A stretch of 64,000 nt of DNA. Source: Hyphomicrobiaceae bacterium. GTDB taxonomy: Bacteria > Pseudomonadota > Alphaproteobacteria > Rhizobiales > Hyphomicrobiaceae. A model generated the notes under the pieces. It had not been told where the DNA came from. It did not search any database and saw only the letters and a program-made list of their open reading frames with translations. Below, in pieces: positions 25,976-35,359 of this stretch (its first letter is position 1; each line of letters starts with the position of its first letter). The translations under genes and the position numbers were made by a program. The DNA is taken from contig JALHOW010000002.1 in NCBI GenBank assembly GCA_022842785.1, forward strand, positions 496,001 through 560,000, read 5' to 3'.

Positions 25976-26325
25976 CGCTAGATGTTTATGGCAAGGGCGT
26001 TCGTGGCGATCCACTGGGTGACAACAGCGAATTGATGATCCCCGTGATGGAAGACCGTTTGCTTCTCTCCCGGCGCCTGCTGGCAGCTTTCGAAGCAGCT
26101 AACCGATTCCCCGGCGTCGATGAGACCCGGATCGCCGCTGTAGGCTACTGCTTCGGGGGTCTTTGCGCTCTCGATCTTGCTCGCGTGGCACCCCGAAACT
26201 TGAAGGCCGCCGTTAGCTTTCATGGCAGCCCGCAGCCTCCGAAGCTAGATTTCCAGCGTCGTATCGAAGCGAGCATTCTCTTTCTTCACGGATGGGAAGA
26301 TCCCGTCGCGCCAGTTTCGGATGTT
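25976..26325 (+). pseudogene. Dienelactone hydrolase fragment
   Basis: The frame encodes ALDVYGKGVRGDPLGDN, then LLAAFEAANRFPGVDETRIAAVGYCFGGLCALDLAR with the nucleophile Cys in GYCFGG, and ILFLHGWEDPVAP, which carries the catalytic Asp. The N-terminal strand and the segment with the catalytic His are missing: homology begins abruptly at about 25976 and is lost after SDVLA near 26325. It is thus truncated at both ends. An ATG at 26035 or GTG nearby leaves an open frame to 26439, but the product would be inactive. Confidence 0.75.
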
Positions 26326-26576
26326 CTCGCGCCTCCGCACCGCGCGGGGCCAATCAACACTGGTGCCACCTTTCGCCGGGCGGAACCCGCGTCTCGAGTT
26401 GGTCTAAGCGAGGCGAAGCGCGCGACAACCAACGCATAGGCTGCCTTCAGGGCGATCGTCACCGACACTGCCGCGACAACTAGCGAGCCCAGGACGCCAT
26501 CGTCGGGCCCGTCTTCGATTGGGCAAAGTGCCAACGTCTGATTATCATGATCACCCGCACTTGGAGACGCTACCGT

Positions 26577-27608
26577 CTAAAGGGTGCGCACGCTGTAACG
26601 GTCGAGGGCCGAGAACGTCTGGATCGGAAGGTCAATGTCCTTGCCGCCAAAAACAGTCGTCTTCAGGAAAGTAAGCTCGGTGTCGAGCTCATCTTCGAAA
26701 AAGTCCTTTCTCCAGGCTTTTGGTCTGTCGCCGTTGCCCTCGAACCAGCGATATCCACGCGCTTTCAAAATGTCCTTGCTGTCGAACGGCGCACCTTCCG
26801 CGAAGATCCGCGCCGTCGAGCGTCGGGCGCTCGTGAGGAGTTCGCCGAGATAGGTGCCGCCGGCAATCGGTCCGTGGCTGAGAACGCTCAGCACTGCCTC
26901 GCAATCGTTCATCGCGCGATGCCCATCACTGAAATAGCCATCCTCGTTCAGCAGATAGGCCAATCTGACGCCGGAGCGGCCGTGCCGACGCCAAGCGACC
27001 TCGGTGCTCGAGCAGGCCCAATGCTTGGACGCAAAGTCCGGCCACACCTTTTCGCAGAAGGGCCTGTCGAAGGCCGCGTTGTGCGCGATGATGATGACCG
27101 CGTCCGACAGGAAGGCGGAGACGTCTTCCCGGCGAATGGAGCGGCCTCGCAGAAGCTCGGGCGTGATCCCGGTCAACGCGACGATGTCGGCCGGGACAGG
27201 AGAAGTCGGCTCGCACAACTCTGCGAAACGGTCTACGACCTTGAATATGCGTCCGTCCCCTGAGAACTCGAACTTGATCATGCCGAGCTCGATGATCTCG
27301 TCGACAGCCGGATCGAGGCCGGTGGTCTCCACGTCGAGAATAATGCCGAGCTTTGTCGGCGTGCCGTCGGCTGCACTGAATGAGGCGGGTACCGTCAGGC
27401 GTCGCAGGACTCGATAGGCCCCGCTCTTCTCGAGGCGCTTCGCCATGTCCTCCAGGTCAGCCGTCTCCAAGGACCTCTCCAATTCGCAAGCTGCGATCCA
27501 GCAAAGCGCGACAATTGTAGCGCGATGCGCCAATGGATCGGGAGCCGATTCTTGCAGGCTGTACAGCCTGCCCCCGGCGCAAATGCGGTTCCGATTGGCG
27601 ATGTCCAC
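26577..27608 (-). CDS. DEDDh 3'-5' exonuclease (DnaQ/epsilon-like)
   Basis: Up to 343 residues. The exonuclease core has ILDVETTGLDP (Asp, Glu), VIIIAHNAAFDRPF (Asp) and HRAMNDCEAVLSVL (His, Asp), the DEDDh set of DNA polymerase III epsilon-type proteins. A C-terminal extension of about 120 residues is usual for the ICE-borne version. The true start may be ATG 27446 (MAKRLEKSGAYRVLRRL), which fits relatives better; upstream residues are less conserved. It is a standard backbone gene in traF/trb-type ICEs and might process transferred or invading DNA. It separates the second cargo block from the defence island. Confidence 0.88.
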   Translation of the reverse strand: MDIANRNRICAGGRLYSLQESAPDPLAHRATIVALCWIAACELERSLETADLEDMAKRLEKSGAYRVLRRLTVPASFSAADGTPTKLGIILDVETTGLDPAVDEIIELGMIKFEFSGDGRIFKVVDRFAELCEPTSPVPADIVALTGITPELLRGRSIRREDVSAFLSDAVIIIAHNAAFDRPFCEKVWPDFASKHWACSSTEVAWRRHGRSGVRLAYLLNEDGYFSDGHRAMNDCEAVLSVLSHGPIAGGTYLGELLTSARRSTARIFAEGAPFDSKDILKARGYRWFEGNGDRPKAWRKDFFEDELDTELTFLKTTVFGGKDIDLPIQTFSALDRYSVRTL

Positions 27609-27695
27609 CAGTGGGTAACCGCACCGCCGGCCTTGTCGGACGAGCGGCGTGGATATTAATCTGATATCAATTTGAATCTGTCTAATGGATTTGGC

Positions 27696-27977
27696 ATGTC
27701 GGAACGCGCCGCCCCTACCAACGGATCAACCATCACCGCGCTCCCGTCCACGCGCGACCGCCGCCGTGGCCGCGCGAAGCCAGCGGCGCGGGATGCCACC
27801 CGGTCGGTCGTGTTGCGTGTGCCCACCCAGCTTTTGGCGAGCCTGGATGAGGCGGTCGATAGGCGCAGCGTGCGCGTCCCGCGCCATACATGGATTCTCG
27901 AAGCGATCGCCGAAAAGCTGGCGCGGGAGCTCCCCGAGCCGGCGCCGGCAGCGCGAGGACGTCGCCATGGCGCGTAG
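27696..27977 (+). CDS. Ribbon-helix-helix protein preceding ietA
   Basis: 93 residues from ATG 27696. A basic N-terminal tail (RDRRRGRAKPAARDATRS) leads into an RHH/CopG fold: VVLRVPTQLLASLDEAVDRR, then VPRHTWILEAIAEKLAREL. It overlaps ietA by 11 bp, so all three genes are one operon. Likely an autorepressor that sets the level of the ATPase-protease pair, or an antitoxin-like partner. The RHH partner is not part of the two-gene ietAS definition I know. Confidence 0.65.
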   Translation: MSERAAPTNGSTITALPSTRDRRRGRAKPAARDATRSVVLRVPTQLLASLDEAVDRRSVRVPRHTWILEAIAEKLARELPEPAPAARGRRHGA

Positions 27978-28962
27978 CGATCTTCTCGTCACACTGGTCA
28001 AGGCCAGTGCCACCGGCGACCGCAAGGTCATTCGCTCGACCGTCGAAGCCATGATCGCGGAAGAAAAGGCGCGTCAGCACAACGGTCTGGCCGAACGGCT
28101 GACCCACGCCCTGAACGCACCACCGCCCCATGCGAATGGCCCCGGCCCGGTCATTCTTGCTGGCCCTGTACCCAAGGGCCGCGACTACCTGAGCGAGATC
28201 GTGCCCCGCCGCCGCCTCGCCGACCTCGCGCTCGCTGACGAGGTGCGTACTGCCATTGCAGACCTCGTCGAGGAGCAGACACGAGCCGATCTTCTACGCG
28301 CCCATGGAGTCGAGCCGCGCCACCGCCTCATGCTCGTAGGGCCGCCCGGCAACGGCAAGACGTCGCTCGCGGAAGCGCTGGCCGAGGTGCTCGGAGTCGG
28401 TTTCTTCGTCGTGCGCTACGAGCTGTTGATCGGCAGCTACCTGGGCGAAACCGCATCGCGACTGAGGCGCATTCTCGACTATGCCCGCACCACGCCGTGT
28501 GTGCTGTTCTTCGACGAATTCGACGCGATCGGTAAAGAGCGCGGCGATACGCACGAGACCGGTGAGATCAAGCGCGTGGTCTCGAGCCTGTTGATGCAGA
28601 TCGATGATCTGCCGAGCTACACCGTGCTGATCGCGGCCACCAACCACCCCGAGCTGCTCGACCGGGCTGCCTGGCGCCGCTTCCAGTTGCGCCTCGATCT
28701 GCCGCCGCCCACCGCGGCCGACGTGGCACGCTACGTCGAGGCCTTCTTCGCGAAGTTTGACGAGCCGCTTGGGCTCAGCCCAAAGACGATTGCAACGAAG
28801 CTCGGACGAATCAGCTATTCAGAGCTTGAACAATTCTGTCTTGACGTGCGCCGTCGCCAGATTTTAGCGCAAGGCAGCACGTCGCTGAAGTCGATCGCGC
28901 AGTCCCAACTCAAGCAGTGGCAACAGAGGCTCAACCGCGCTGGGGCTGCTGGAAAGCAGTAA
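27967..28962 (+). CDS. ietA: AAA+ ATPase IetA of an IetAS-type system
   Basis: 331 residues. After a helical N-terminal domain (1-90) comes an AAA+ core with Walker A GPPGNGKT (125-132), Walker B VLFFDEFD (179-186), sensor 1 LIAATNH (221-227) and the arginine finger in LDRAAWRRFQ. The organisation fits the small AAA ATPases paired with S8 proteases in the ietAS system, first described on an Agrobacterium Ti plasmid for incompatibility and stability and later listed among anti-phage systems. Three bases separate it from ietS. It probably controls or presents substrates to the protease. Confidence 0.85.
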   Translation: MARSDLLVTLVKASATGDRKVIRSTVEAMIAEEKARQHNGLAERLTHALNAPPPHANGPGPVILAGPVPKGRDYLSEIVPRRRLADLALADEVRTAIADLVEEQTRADLLRAHGVEPRHRLMLVGPPGNGKTSLAEALAEVLGVGFFVVRYELLIGSYLGETASRLRRILDYARTTPCVLFFDEFDAIGKERGDTHETGEIKRVVSSLLMQIDDLPSYTVLIAATNHPELLDRAAWRRFQLRLDLPPPTAADVARYVEAFFAKFDEPLGLSPKTIATKLGRISYSELEQFCLDVRRRQILAQGSTSLKSIAQSQLKQWQQRLNRAGAAGKQ

Positions 28963-28965
28963 CCC

Positions 28966-31557
28966 GTGGCCGAACGCCCGCTTCTGCGTCTGCCAGACCC
29001 GACCGATATTCCACCGCCGCCCGGACATGGTGGTGGTCGCCGCCCTCGTATTCCGAGCCGCGAACGACAGCGAGCGCGCCTCGGCCCGGTATATCGACGG
29101 CTGCGCGCGGCGCTCGATCGGCCGGACGGCGGCCTCGCACTGAGGGCCGATCCGCTGGGTATCGCACCCGAGCGGGCCATCGTCATGGAGATCGCCGGAT
29201 CGTTGGCCGACTTCCACAAGGTAGTCAGCCAGATCCCGGGGCTCGCGTTCCTGGTGGACGAGGACCTGTCGTTCGCTTCCGACGATGATTTTGCGGCAGT
29301 GGACCGCAGGGGCGAACCCGTGCCAGACCGTGCCGTGCCGGGACGCCGCTACATCGCCATGCCGTCCATCGCCGCACTCGGCGACCTGCTAGGGCTCTAT
29401 GAGCTGTGGCAGCGTGAGGAGCGGCTCCCGCGCGGCTTCACGCCCTGGCGCGATCTCTTCGACCAGCTCAAGACCTTGCGCGCCTGGGGACCAGAAGACC
29501 GCATCGACGATGCTGCCATCGCCGCGTGGCAGGAGGAACTTGCTGTTGCCGGCGTCGGGACCGTCGTCATCGAAGCGGAACTGTGGTTCAAGGCCGATGA
29601 GGATTCCCGCAATGATGCGATTGCGGCTCTCAGGAACGATGCCGCGGAGCTCGGCGGTGAATTGATCACCGAAGCCACGATCGCGCCCATTGCTTATCAT
29701 GCTGCATTGCTCCGCTTGCCGGTCGCTGGATTGCAACGCGTGATGGCGCGCGAACACGTCCGGCTGGTTCTCGACGATCAGGTGATGTTCCTGCGACCGC
29801 AGGCGGTCATCAGCGCTGTCGCCGCCGAGCCCCTCCCGCCCGATGGACGCCCGGTCGATCGTTTACCGGCGCCGCTCGCCGGCCCGCCCATTGCCGCACT
29901 CCTCGACGGCTTTCCGGTACAGCAACATGCAGACCTGCAAGGGCGCATCACGGTCGAGGATGACGACGGCCTCGAAGCACGGGCGACCGTCAGTCGCCGC
30001 GTGCACGGCACCGCCATGGCCTCGCTCATCGTGCATGGCGACCTCAACCGCGCGGACGCGAGCCTGACACGACCACTGCTCGTCAGGCCGATCATGTTTG
30101 CTGGACCGAACGACCTCGATGAGCGCACCGAACAGCAGCGCCTGCTCATCGACACCATCCACCGCGCGATTGTGCGAATGAAGGATCCGGCGACGCCGGG
30201 CGGGCCAATTGCCCCGAACGTGATCCTTGTGAATTTGTCTTTGGGCGATCGTCGTCGCCCCTTCACAGGGCCGATCAGTCCCTGGGCGCGCTTGCTGGAT
30301 TACCTAGCAGTCACCTATGACATCCTGTTTCTTGTGAGCGCCGGCAACATCCTCGACGATCTCGAGTTGCCTGACGTGCCCAATCTCGACGCGCTCGAGG
30401 CCATGCCTGCAGCAGACCGGCTCCGGGTCTTCGCGACGCTTCTCAGGGATCGCCAAAGCGGCCGCACATTGCTCTCGCCGAGCGAAGGCCTCAATCCGCT
30501 AACGATCGGCGCCGCGCATACCGACGACGTCGTCCCCGCTGGCCCCAACCGCAACCTCGATCCCTATCCCGACGACGGCATGCCGATGATCAGCTCTGCG
30601 ATCGGCCTCGGACACCGTCGCGCCATCAAGCCGGACCTGCTGCTGCCCGGCGGCCGTCAGCGGCTGCGGTTCAGGGCTCATCCGCCTCTGACGCTCACGC
30701 CCGTGCGCCAGGCGCAAGGCTTTGGCCTGCGCGTCGCATCTCCGGATACCTCGCCGCAAGCTGCACTTGATCGGCGCGCGCTAAATTTTGGCACTAGTCC
30801 TGCCACCGCGCTCGCCACGCGAGCCGGCCATCTCATTTTTGATGCACTGATGGACGAGGATGGCGGCTCCCACCACCACGACATCGACGGCGGCTACTAT
30901 GCCGTGCTCCTCAAAGCGCTGCTGGTTCACGCCGCCCAGTGGCCCGACACCGCAGCGATCGTCGGCGACGTCTTCGGACCAGCAGATTGGCGCCGGAGCG
31001 CTGAAAAGGCCGACAACATCGCGCGCGTTCTCGGTTACGGCATTCCAGACGTCGCGCGCGTCCTTGAGTGCTCGCCGTCGCAAGCGACACTGGCCGGATG
31101 CGGCACGCTCGCCCCCGGCGCCGGACACCGCTACCGCATTCCTCTGCCTGAATGCCTTGCCGCCGTCGTTGAGCCACGCCGTTTGATCGTCACACTCGCC
31201 TGGATGTCGCCGATCACCACCACGCACCAGGAGTACCGCCGCGCGCAACTGCAGCTCGACGCGCCGGAACTCGCTCTAAGGTTCGGGGTCGCGCGGGCGA
31301 CGCAAGTGCAGCCGAGCGATCATGCCTCCAAGCGCGGATCGGTCCTGCATGAGATCTACGAGGGCGATGATGCCGTGCCGTTCATCGATGACGGCTTCCT
31401 CAATGTGCGGGTGTGGTGCGGACAAAAGCCGCTCAGGCGAGCACTGGAGGCGAGGATCAAATATAGTCTGGCACTGACCATCGAAGCGGGCGAGGCGCTG
31501 CCCGTCTATACGCAAGTGAATAATCGGCTGCGTGCCGGCATTCGCGGAGCCCCGTGA
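28966..31557 (+). CDS. ietS: Subtilisin-like S8 serine protease IetS of an IetAS-type system
   Basis: 863 residues from GTG 28966. A roughly 300-residue N-terminal domain precedes the S8 catalytic domain: Asp314 in ALLDGFP, His347 in RVHGTAMASLI, oxyanion Asn461 in LVSAGN and Ser611 in NFGTSPATALATRAGH. A C-terminal beta domain follows. There is no signal peptide, so it acts in the cytosol, unlike secreted subtilisins; the N-terminal domain presumably holds it inactive. Partner of the AAA+ ATPase encoded immediately upstream. All catalytic residues are intact. In the Ti plasmid case the protease is the toxic part and the ATPase the antidote. Confidence 0.88.
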   Translation: MAERPLLRLPDPTDIPPPPGHGGGRRPRIPSRERQRARLGPVYRRLRAALDRPDGGLALRADPLGIAPERAIVMEIAGSLADFHKVVSQIPGLAFLVDEDLSFASDDDFAAVDRRGEPVPDRAVPGRRYIAMPSIAALGDLLGLYELWQREERLPRGFTPWRDLFDQLKTLRAWGPEDRIDDAAIAAWQEELAVAGVGTVVIEAELWFKADEDSRNDAIAALRNDAAELGGELITEATIAPIAYHAALLRLPVAGLQRVMAREHVRLVLDDQVMFLRPQAVISAVAAEPLPPDGRPVDRLPAPLAGPPIAALLDGFPVQQHADLQGRITVEDDDGLEARATVSRRVHGTAMASLIVHGDLNRADASLTRPLLVRPIMFAGPNDLDERTEQQRLLIDTIHRAIVRMKDPATPGGPIAPNVILVNLSLGDRRRPFTGPISPWARLLDYLAVTYDILFLVSAGNILDDLELPDVPNLDALEAMPAADRLRVFATLLRDRQSGRTLLSPSEGLNPLTIGAAHTDDVVPAGPNRNLDPYPDDGMPMISSAIGLGHRRAIKPDLLLPGGRQRLRFRAHPPLTLTPVRQAQGFGLRVASPDTSPQAALDRRALNFGTSPATALATRAGHLIFDALMDEDGGSHHHDIDGGYYAVLLKALLVHAAQWPDTAAIVGDVFGPADWRRSAEKADNIARVLGYGIPDVARVLECSPSQATLAGCGTLAPGAGHRYRIPLPECLAAVVEPRRLIVTLAWMSPITTTHQEYRRAQLQLDAPELALRFGVARATQVQPSDHASKRGSVLHEIYEGDDAVPFIDDGFLNVRVWCGQKPLRRALEARIKYSLALTIEAGEALPVYTQVNNRLRAGIRGAP

Positions 31558-31590
31558 CGTGGGGCAAAATCAAAGCCTTGCGGGTCAGTG

Positions 31591-31640
31591 GTGCATATAG
31601 AGCGGGTGCATATAGAGCGGGTGCATATAGAGCGGGTGCA
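31591..31640. repeat. Three tandem copies of a 15-bp unit
   Basis: GTGCATATAGAGCGG is repeated exactly at 31591-31605, 31606-31620 and 31621-31635, with GTGCA of a fourth copy. It lies between ietS and gajA, 85 bp before the gajA start. It may bind a regulator or act as a slippage-prone spacer; copies are perfect, so expansion is recent. Confidence 0.9.
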
Positions 31641-31725
31641 CTTTCAAATAACTAGGTGAGCAATCAAAGCGTCTCGCTCCCATAGGTTTTTCGGAGCGCT
31701 GACCGATATATTGGGAGGCGGGACA

Positions 31726-33540
31726 GTGCGCATAAGCCGAGTCGTCATCAAGAACTTTCGCTCTTTTCAAGCGCTCGACGTAAGTCTTCACCCGACCATC
31801 ACATGCGTGATCGGCGAGAACAACACGGGAAAAAGCAACTTCCTTCACGCCATCCGGCTGTGCATCGACGCCAACCTGTCGTCGACGTACCGCACTCTCG
31901 CCCCCAACGACGTTCACACCGCAGTCAATCTGTCTCACCCCGATCACGTGCTCGTGGCGCTGGAGATCGTTGATTTCGCCGGCAAGGTCAACGAGGACGC
32001 GCTGGTTGGCGCCTGGCAGACCAAACCAGGGATTGCGCGCCTCATCTACCGCTACCGCCCGCGGCTGTCAGTGCGCGAGAGACTCGAAACCGGGGACGTC
32101 AAGTCAGGCGAGCTCGCACTCGACGACTATCACTGGGAGATCATGGGCGGCGGCGATCCGAACAAAGATCTTCTCCAACTAAATTGGGACGACGATATCG
32201 GCACCTCGATCCGGTTCGCCGATCTGCAATCCTTCCTCGTCGTCCATTTGCAAGCGCTCCGCGACGTGGAAGGCGATCTTCGACAGGGCCGTATTTCGCC
32301 GTTGGCGCGCCTTATAGATGCCTCCGACATCGATGCGGCTGAAAAGCAGCAGCTTATCGAAGCGCTCAAGGCTGCGAACAACTCAATTGCCGCATCCGCG
32401 ACGATCAAAGCCATCGCCGACGCGATCGATAAATCTTTCTCTCGAGTAGCCGGCCCCGCGTTCGACATGGACGTCTCGCTGGGTCTCGCCGAGCCGTCAT
32501 TTCAGGCCATCGTGCGGGCGCTCCGTATCCTGCTGACGAACATCGCCATGGAGAACTTCGATCCGTCCTCCAACGGTCTCGGACTGAACAACATCCTCTA
32601 CATCTCAATTCTGATCGAGTGGTTCCAAAAGCGGATCGGAAAGCAGAAGACGGCCGGACAAATAGTCTTGTTTGAGGAGCCGGAGGCTCACCTTCACCCG
32701 CAATTGCAACTTGCACTTTTCAGCGCTCTTGCCACCCTTCCCTTTCAGACGATCGTCACAACGCACAGCACACATATTACCGCCCAGGCCGGCCTCAACA
32801 CCTTTGTGGCACTGACCCATACGGGTGTCCCGGCGACAACGGGCACCGTGCCGGGTGCCACAAAGACAATGAATACGACCGAGATTCAGGATCTGGAGCG
32901 CTACCTCGACGCCACGAAGTCCAATCTGTTGTTCGCGCGGAAAGTCCTGTTGGTCGAAGGCCCGGCGGAACTCTTCCTCATTCCCGCGCTCGTGAAACAG
33001 GTCATGAAACTTGACCTCGATCGCCAGGGCATCTCCGTGATCCCCATCTATGGCGTGCACTTCGATGCCTATTCGAAGCTATTCACGGATGACGGGTTGC
33101 CGAAAAAATGCGCCGTCGTCGCGGACGGTGATCTCAAGCCAAGCGACGCAACAGACGAGGAGGGCGACGACGAGGTCGCCCAAGCACCGGATCTTTCGAT
33201 ACTCGAAGGCAAGTATGTGAAGGTGTTCCGCAATGCGACGACATTCGAGAGAGCCGTGACGCTCCCAGGTACCTTGCCCATGTTCGTCGCTGCGGCCGGT
33301 GAGATCGGTGCGAAGACCGTGGCAAAGAGGTTAGCTGCGGGAGCCAAGAAATTGGAAGACGCCGCTCTCACGCCCGAAGAGCGCAGGGCGATCCTTGATC
33401 CCCTGCGCGCAAGCGTGCTGTCGACCGCCAAGAGGTTTGGCAAGGCCCGCTTCGCCCAGATAGCGGCAAGGCACGCGGACAAGGCCACGGCTATCCCAAA
33501 GTATCTGCGTGAGGCCGTCGAGTGGCTGGAGAAGCCATGA
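31726..33540 (+). CDS. gajA: Gabija GajA: OLD-family ATPase/Toprim nuclease
   Basis: 604 residues from GTG 31726, chosen because GGAGG lies 8 bases upstream and the product then begins MRISRVVIKNFRSF as in OLD proteins. ABC-type ATPase: Walker A GENNTGKS (30-37), signature-like GLGLNN (285-290), Walker B IVLFEEPEAHLHP (313-325), H-loop TTHST (345-349). The Toprim nuclease follows with LLVEGPAE (Glu411) and VVADGDL (Asp467, Asp469). Size matches GajA. Overlaps gajB by ATGA. In Gabija the protein forms a large complex with GajB and degrades or nicks DNA when nucleotide pools fall during phage infection. Confidence 0.88.
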   Translation: MRISRVVIKNFRSFQALDVSLHPTITCVIGENNTGKSNFLHAIRLCIDANLSSTYRTLAPNDVHTAVNLSHPDHVLVALEIVDFAGKVNEDALVGAWQTKPGIARLIYRYRPRLSVRERLETGDVKSGELALDDYHWEIMGGGDPNKDLLQLNWDDDIGTSIRFADLQSFLVVHLQALRDVEGDLRQGRISPLARLIDASDIDAAEKQQLIEALKAANNSIAASATIKAIADAIDKSFSRVAGPAFDMDVSLGLAEPSFQAIVRALRILLTNIAMENFDPSSNGLGLNNILYISILIEWFQKRIGKQKTAGQIVLFEEPEAHLHPQLQLALFSALATLPFQTIVTTHSTHITAQAGLNTFVALTHTGVPATTGTVPGATKTMNTTEIQDLERYLDATKSNLLFARKVLLVEGPAELFLIPALVKQVMKLDLDRQGISVIPIYGVHFDAYSKLFTDDGLPKKCAVVADGDLKPSDATDEEGDDEVAQAPDLSILEGKYVKVFRNATTFERAVTLPGTLPMFVAAAGEIGAKTVAKRLAAGAKKLEDAALTPEERRAILDPLRASVLSTAKRFGKARFAQIAARHADKATAIPKYLREAVEWLEKP

Positions 33541-35309
33541 AGCTGACCAACGAGCAAAAGGCCGCCGTGGACTGTCAGGACAACCTTCTCTTGACGGCGT
33601 GTCCGGGTAGCGGAAAGACCCGCGTCATCATCTCCAAGCTCATTCGCTGCATCGACGAGGTACGTGGGACGCCCCGCGCAGCCGCTTGCATTACATATAC
33701 GAACACGGCTGTTCACGAGGTCGAACACAGACTGCGCCGACACATCCAGCTCGGTGACGACACCAACTTTGACGTTTGCACGATCCATGCGTTTTGTCTC
33801 AACTACGTCTTTCGGCCCTTCCGCCACCACATCAAAGGTTATGAGCAGAGCGCTTCGGTCCTCACCCAGGACAGCCCCGAGTTTCTGGCTTTTGTCGACG
33901 CGGCCTGCGCCGATTTCGGTCGCCGTAACCTTCGCTTTTCGGACTACGAGGAGTTCGTCCACCTGCAGATCGATGCCACAGGAAGGCCGATCGGCCCCTC
34001 GATCACAAACGGTGGGGTTCGGGTCGAAGAAGCTGAGCTCTATTGGCGGCTGCTGCGACGCAACGGTTTCGTAGATTTCTGTCTGATCTTGTACTTCTCC
34101 CTGAAGCTTCTCCGGGAGCACGCTGAGATTGCCGATCACCTGGCGTCGAAGTTCGCCTGGCTCCTCATTGATGAGTTCCAGGATACGACCGATTTGCAGG
34201 TCGAGATCCTTTCGCTCATCGCTCGGCGTAACAGAACCCGATTCTTCCTCGTGGGTGATCTGCACCAGTCCATATTCGGCTTCGCCGGTGCCAAACCGGA
34301 ACTGGCCGGCATGTTTGCAAAGCGCATCAACGCGCGTACTGATCTCACGCTGACCGGGAATTTTCGCTCGAGCACGCGGATTGTCAGACAGAGCGAGAAC
34401 CTGCTGCCACGCCAGCCGCCCATGCGGGCCGTTGGAGCCAATAAAGACGCCCCTCACGATCCAATTTACAAAGTTGCTGGCTCAGCATTCCAAGCCATCA
34501 CCGATGATTTCCTACCAGCCCTCACGCAGTTGAAAATTCCGGTCGGAGCCGCGGCCGTGCTGGCCCCGGCTTGGTTCACGCTCTTTCCGCTCGGTCGGAA
34601 GCTGCGCACCAACGGCGTCTCCGTTGTCGGGCCGGGCGCCCGCCCGTATCGGCGCAACCGAGTTTTCGCACCGCTCGCAGAACAGGTCTGCGGCTATCTT
34701 GTCGATCAGAATCCCGAAGCAATCGTTGGGATCGAGCGCACTCTCTTCAATCTTGTGCTCGACCTGACCTGCAAGCCGCGTTTCAAAATCTTCTCCTACG
34801 AAGGCCGGACCGTAGTGTATCGGCTATTGCAGGAAGCCAGGCGATTGCAAGGCACGGGCGGTGGGATAGCGTGGCTCGAGTCCTCTGCCGCCGCCTTTTC
34901 CGATATCCTCGTCGCAGCCGAGTATCTGACTGCCGATCAGGCGTGGCGAGTAAGAAAGTCGGTCGAGGAAATGAAGCAGGATATGAAAGCCAACAAGGTC
35001 GATCTGGTCAACCTGACGCTGGACGACATTGGCGTCTATGCCAACCCGAGTGCCGCCCTGAAACTTTCAACCCTTCACAACGCAAAGGGCCGCGAGTTCC
35101 AGGCCGTCGCCATGATCGACCTTCACGAAGGCCGCATACCTGACTTCAGAGCCGCGACGCAGGAGGATTTTGACGCCGCCCGACGATTGTTCTACGTGGG
35201 CATGACCAGGGCCGAGCGATATCTGCTCTATATTACAGACACGTCCGATTGGCGAAACAAGCCGTCGAGATTTCTGCGTGCAGGAACAGGTGTCGGAGTA
35301 GTGGCGTAA
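33537..35309 (+). CDS. gajB: Gabija GajB: UvrD/Rep-like helicase
   Basis: 590 residues. Superfamily 1A helicase motifs: Q-motif NEQKAAV, Walker A TACPGSGKTR (20-29), Ia TYTNTAVHEV (53-62), II LLIDEFQD (209-216), III GDLHQSIFGF (240-249), IV NFRSS (275-279), V LSTLHNAKGREF and VI RLFYVGMTRAERYL. It is shorter than UvrD because the 1B/2B subdomains are reduced, as in GajB. Translationally coupled to gajA by a 4-bp overlap. GajB senses DNA ends or unwinding products and activates GajA in known systems. Confidence 0.88.
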   Translation: MKLTNEQKAAVDCQDNLLLTACPGSGKTRVIISKLIRCIDEVRGTPRAAACITYTNTAVHEVEHRLRRHIQLGDDTNFDVCTIHAFCLNYVFRPFRHHIKGYEQSASVLTQDSPEFLAFVDAACADFGRRNLRFSDYEEFVHLQIDATGRPIGPSITNGGVRVEEAELYWRLLRRNGFVDFCLILYFSLKLLREHAEIADHLASKFAWLLIDEFQDTTDLQVEILSLIARRNRTRFFLVGDLHQSIFGFAGAKPELAGMFAKRINARTDLTLTGNFRSSTRIVRQSENLLPRQPPMRAVGANKDAPHDPIYKVAGSAFQAITDDFLPALTQLKIPVGAAAVLAPAWFTLFPLGRKLRTNGVSVVGPGARPYRRNRVFAPLAEQVCGYLVDQNPEAIVGIERTLFNLVLDLTCKPRFKIFSYEGRTVVYRLLQEARRLQGTGGGIAWLESSAAAFSDILVAAEYLTADQAWRVRKSVEEMKQDMKANKVDLVNLTLDDIGVYANPSAALKLSTLHNAKGREFQAVAMIDLHEGRIPDFRAATQEDFDAARRLFYVGMTRAERYLLYITDTSDWRNKPSRFLRAGTGVGVVA

Positions 35310-35359
35310 CGTCGAACAGAGAGTGGCCACGACTGATCGGCCACCGCAATGCGGCTTGA

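Noticed and set aside
31591-31640. The three 15-bp repeats as a CRISPR array
   Set aside because: Units are directly adjacent with no spacers, and no cas gene is in the window.
33069-34457. A 462-codon minus-strand frame across the gajA/gajB junction
   Set aside because: It is antisense to two motif-complete genes and shows no domain; same GC effect.
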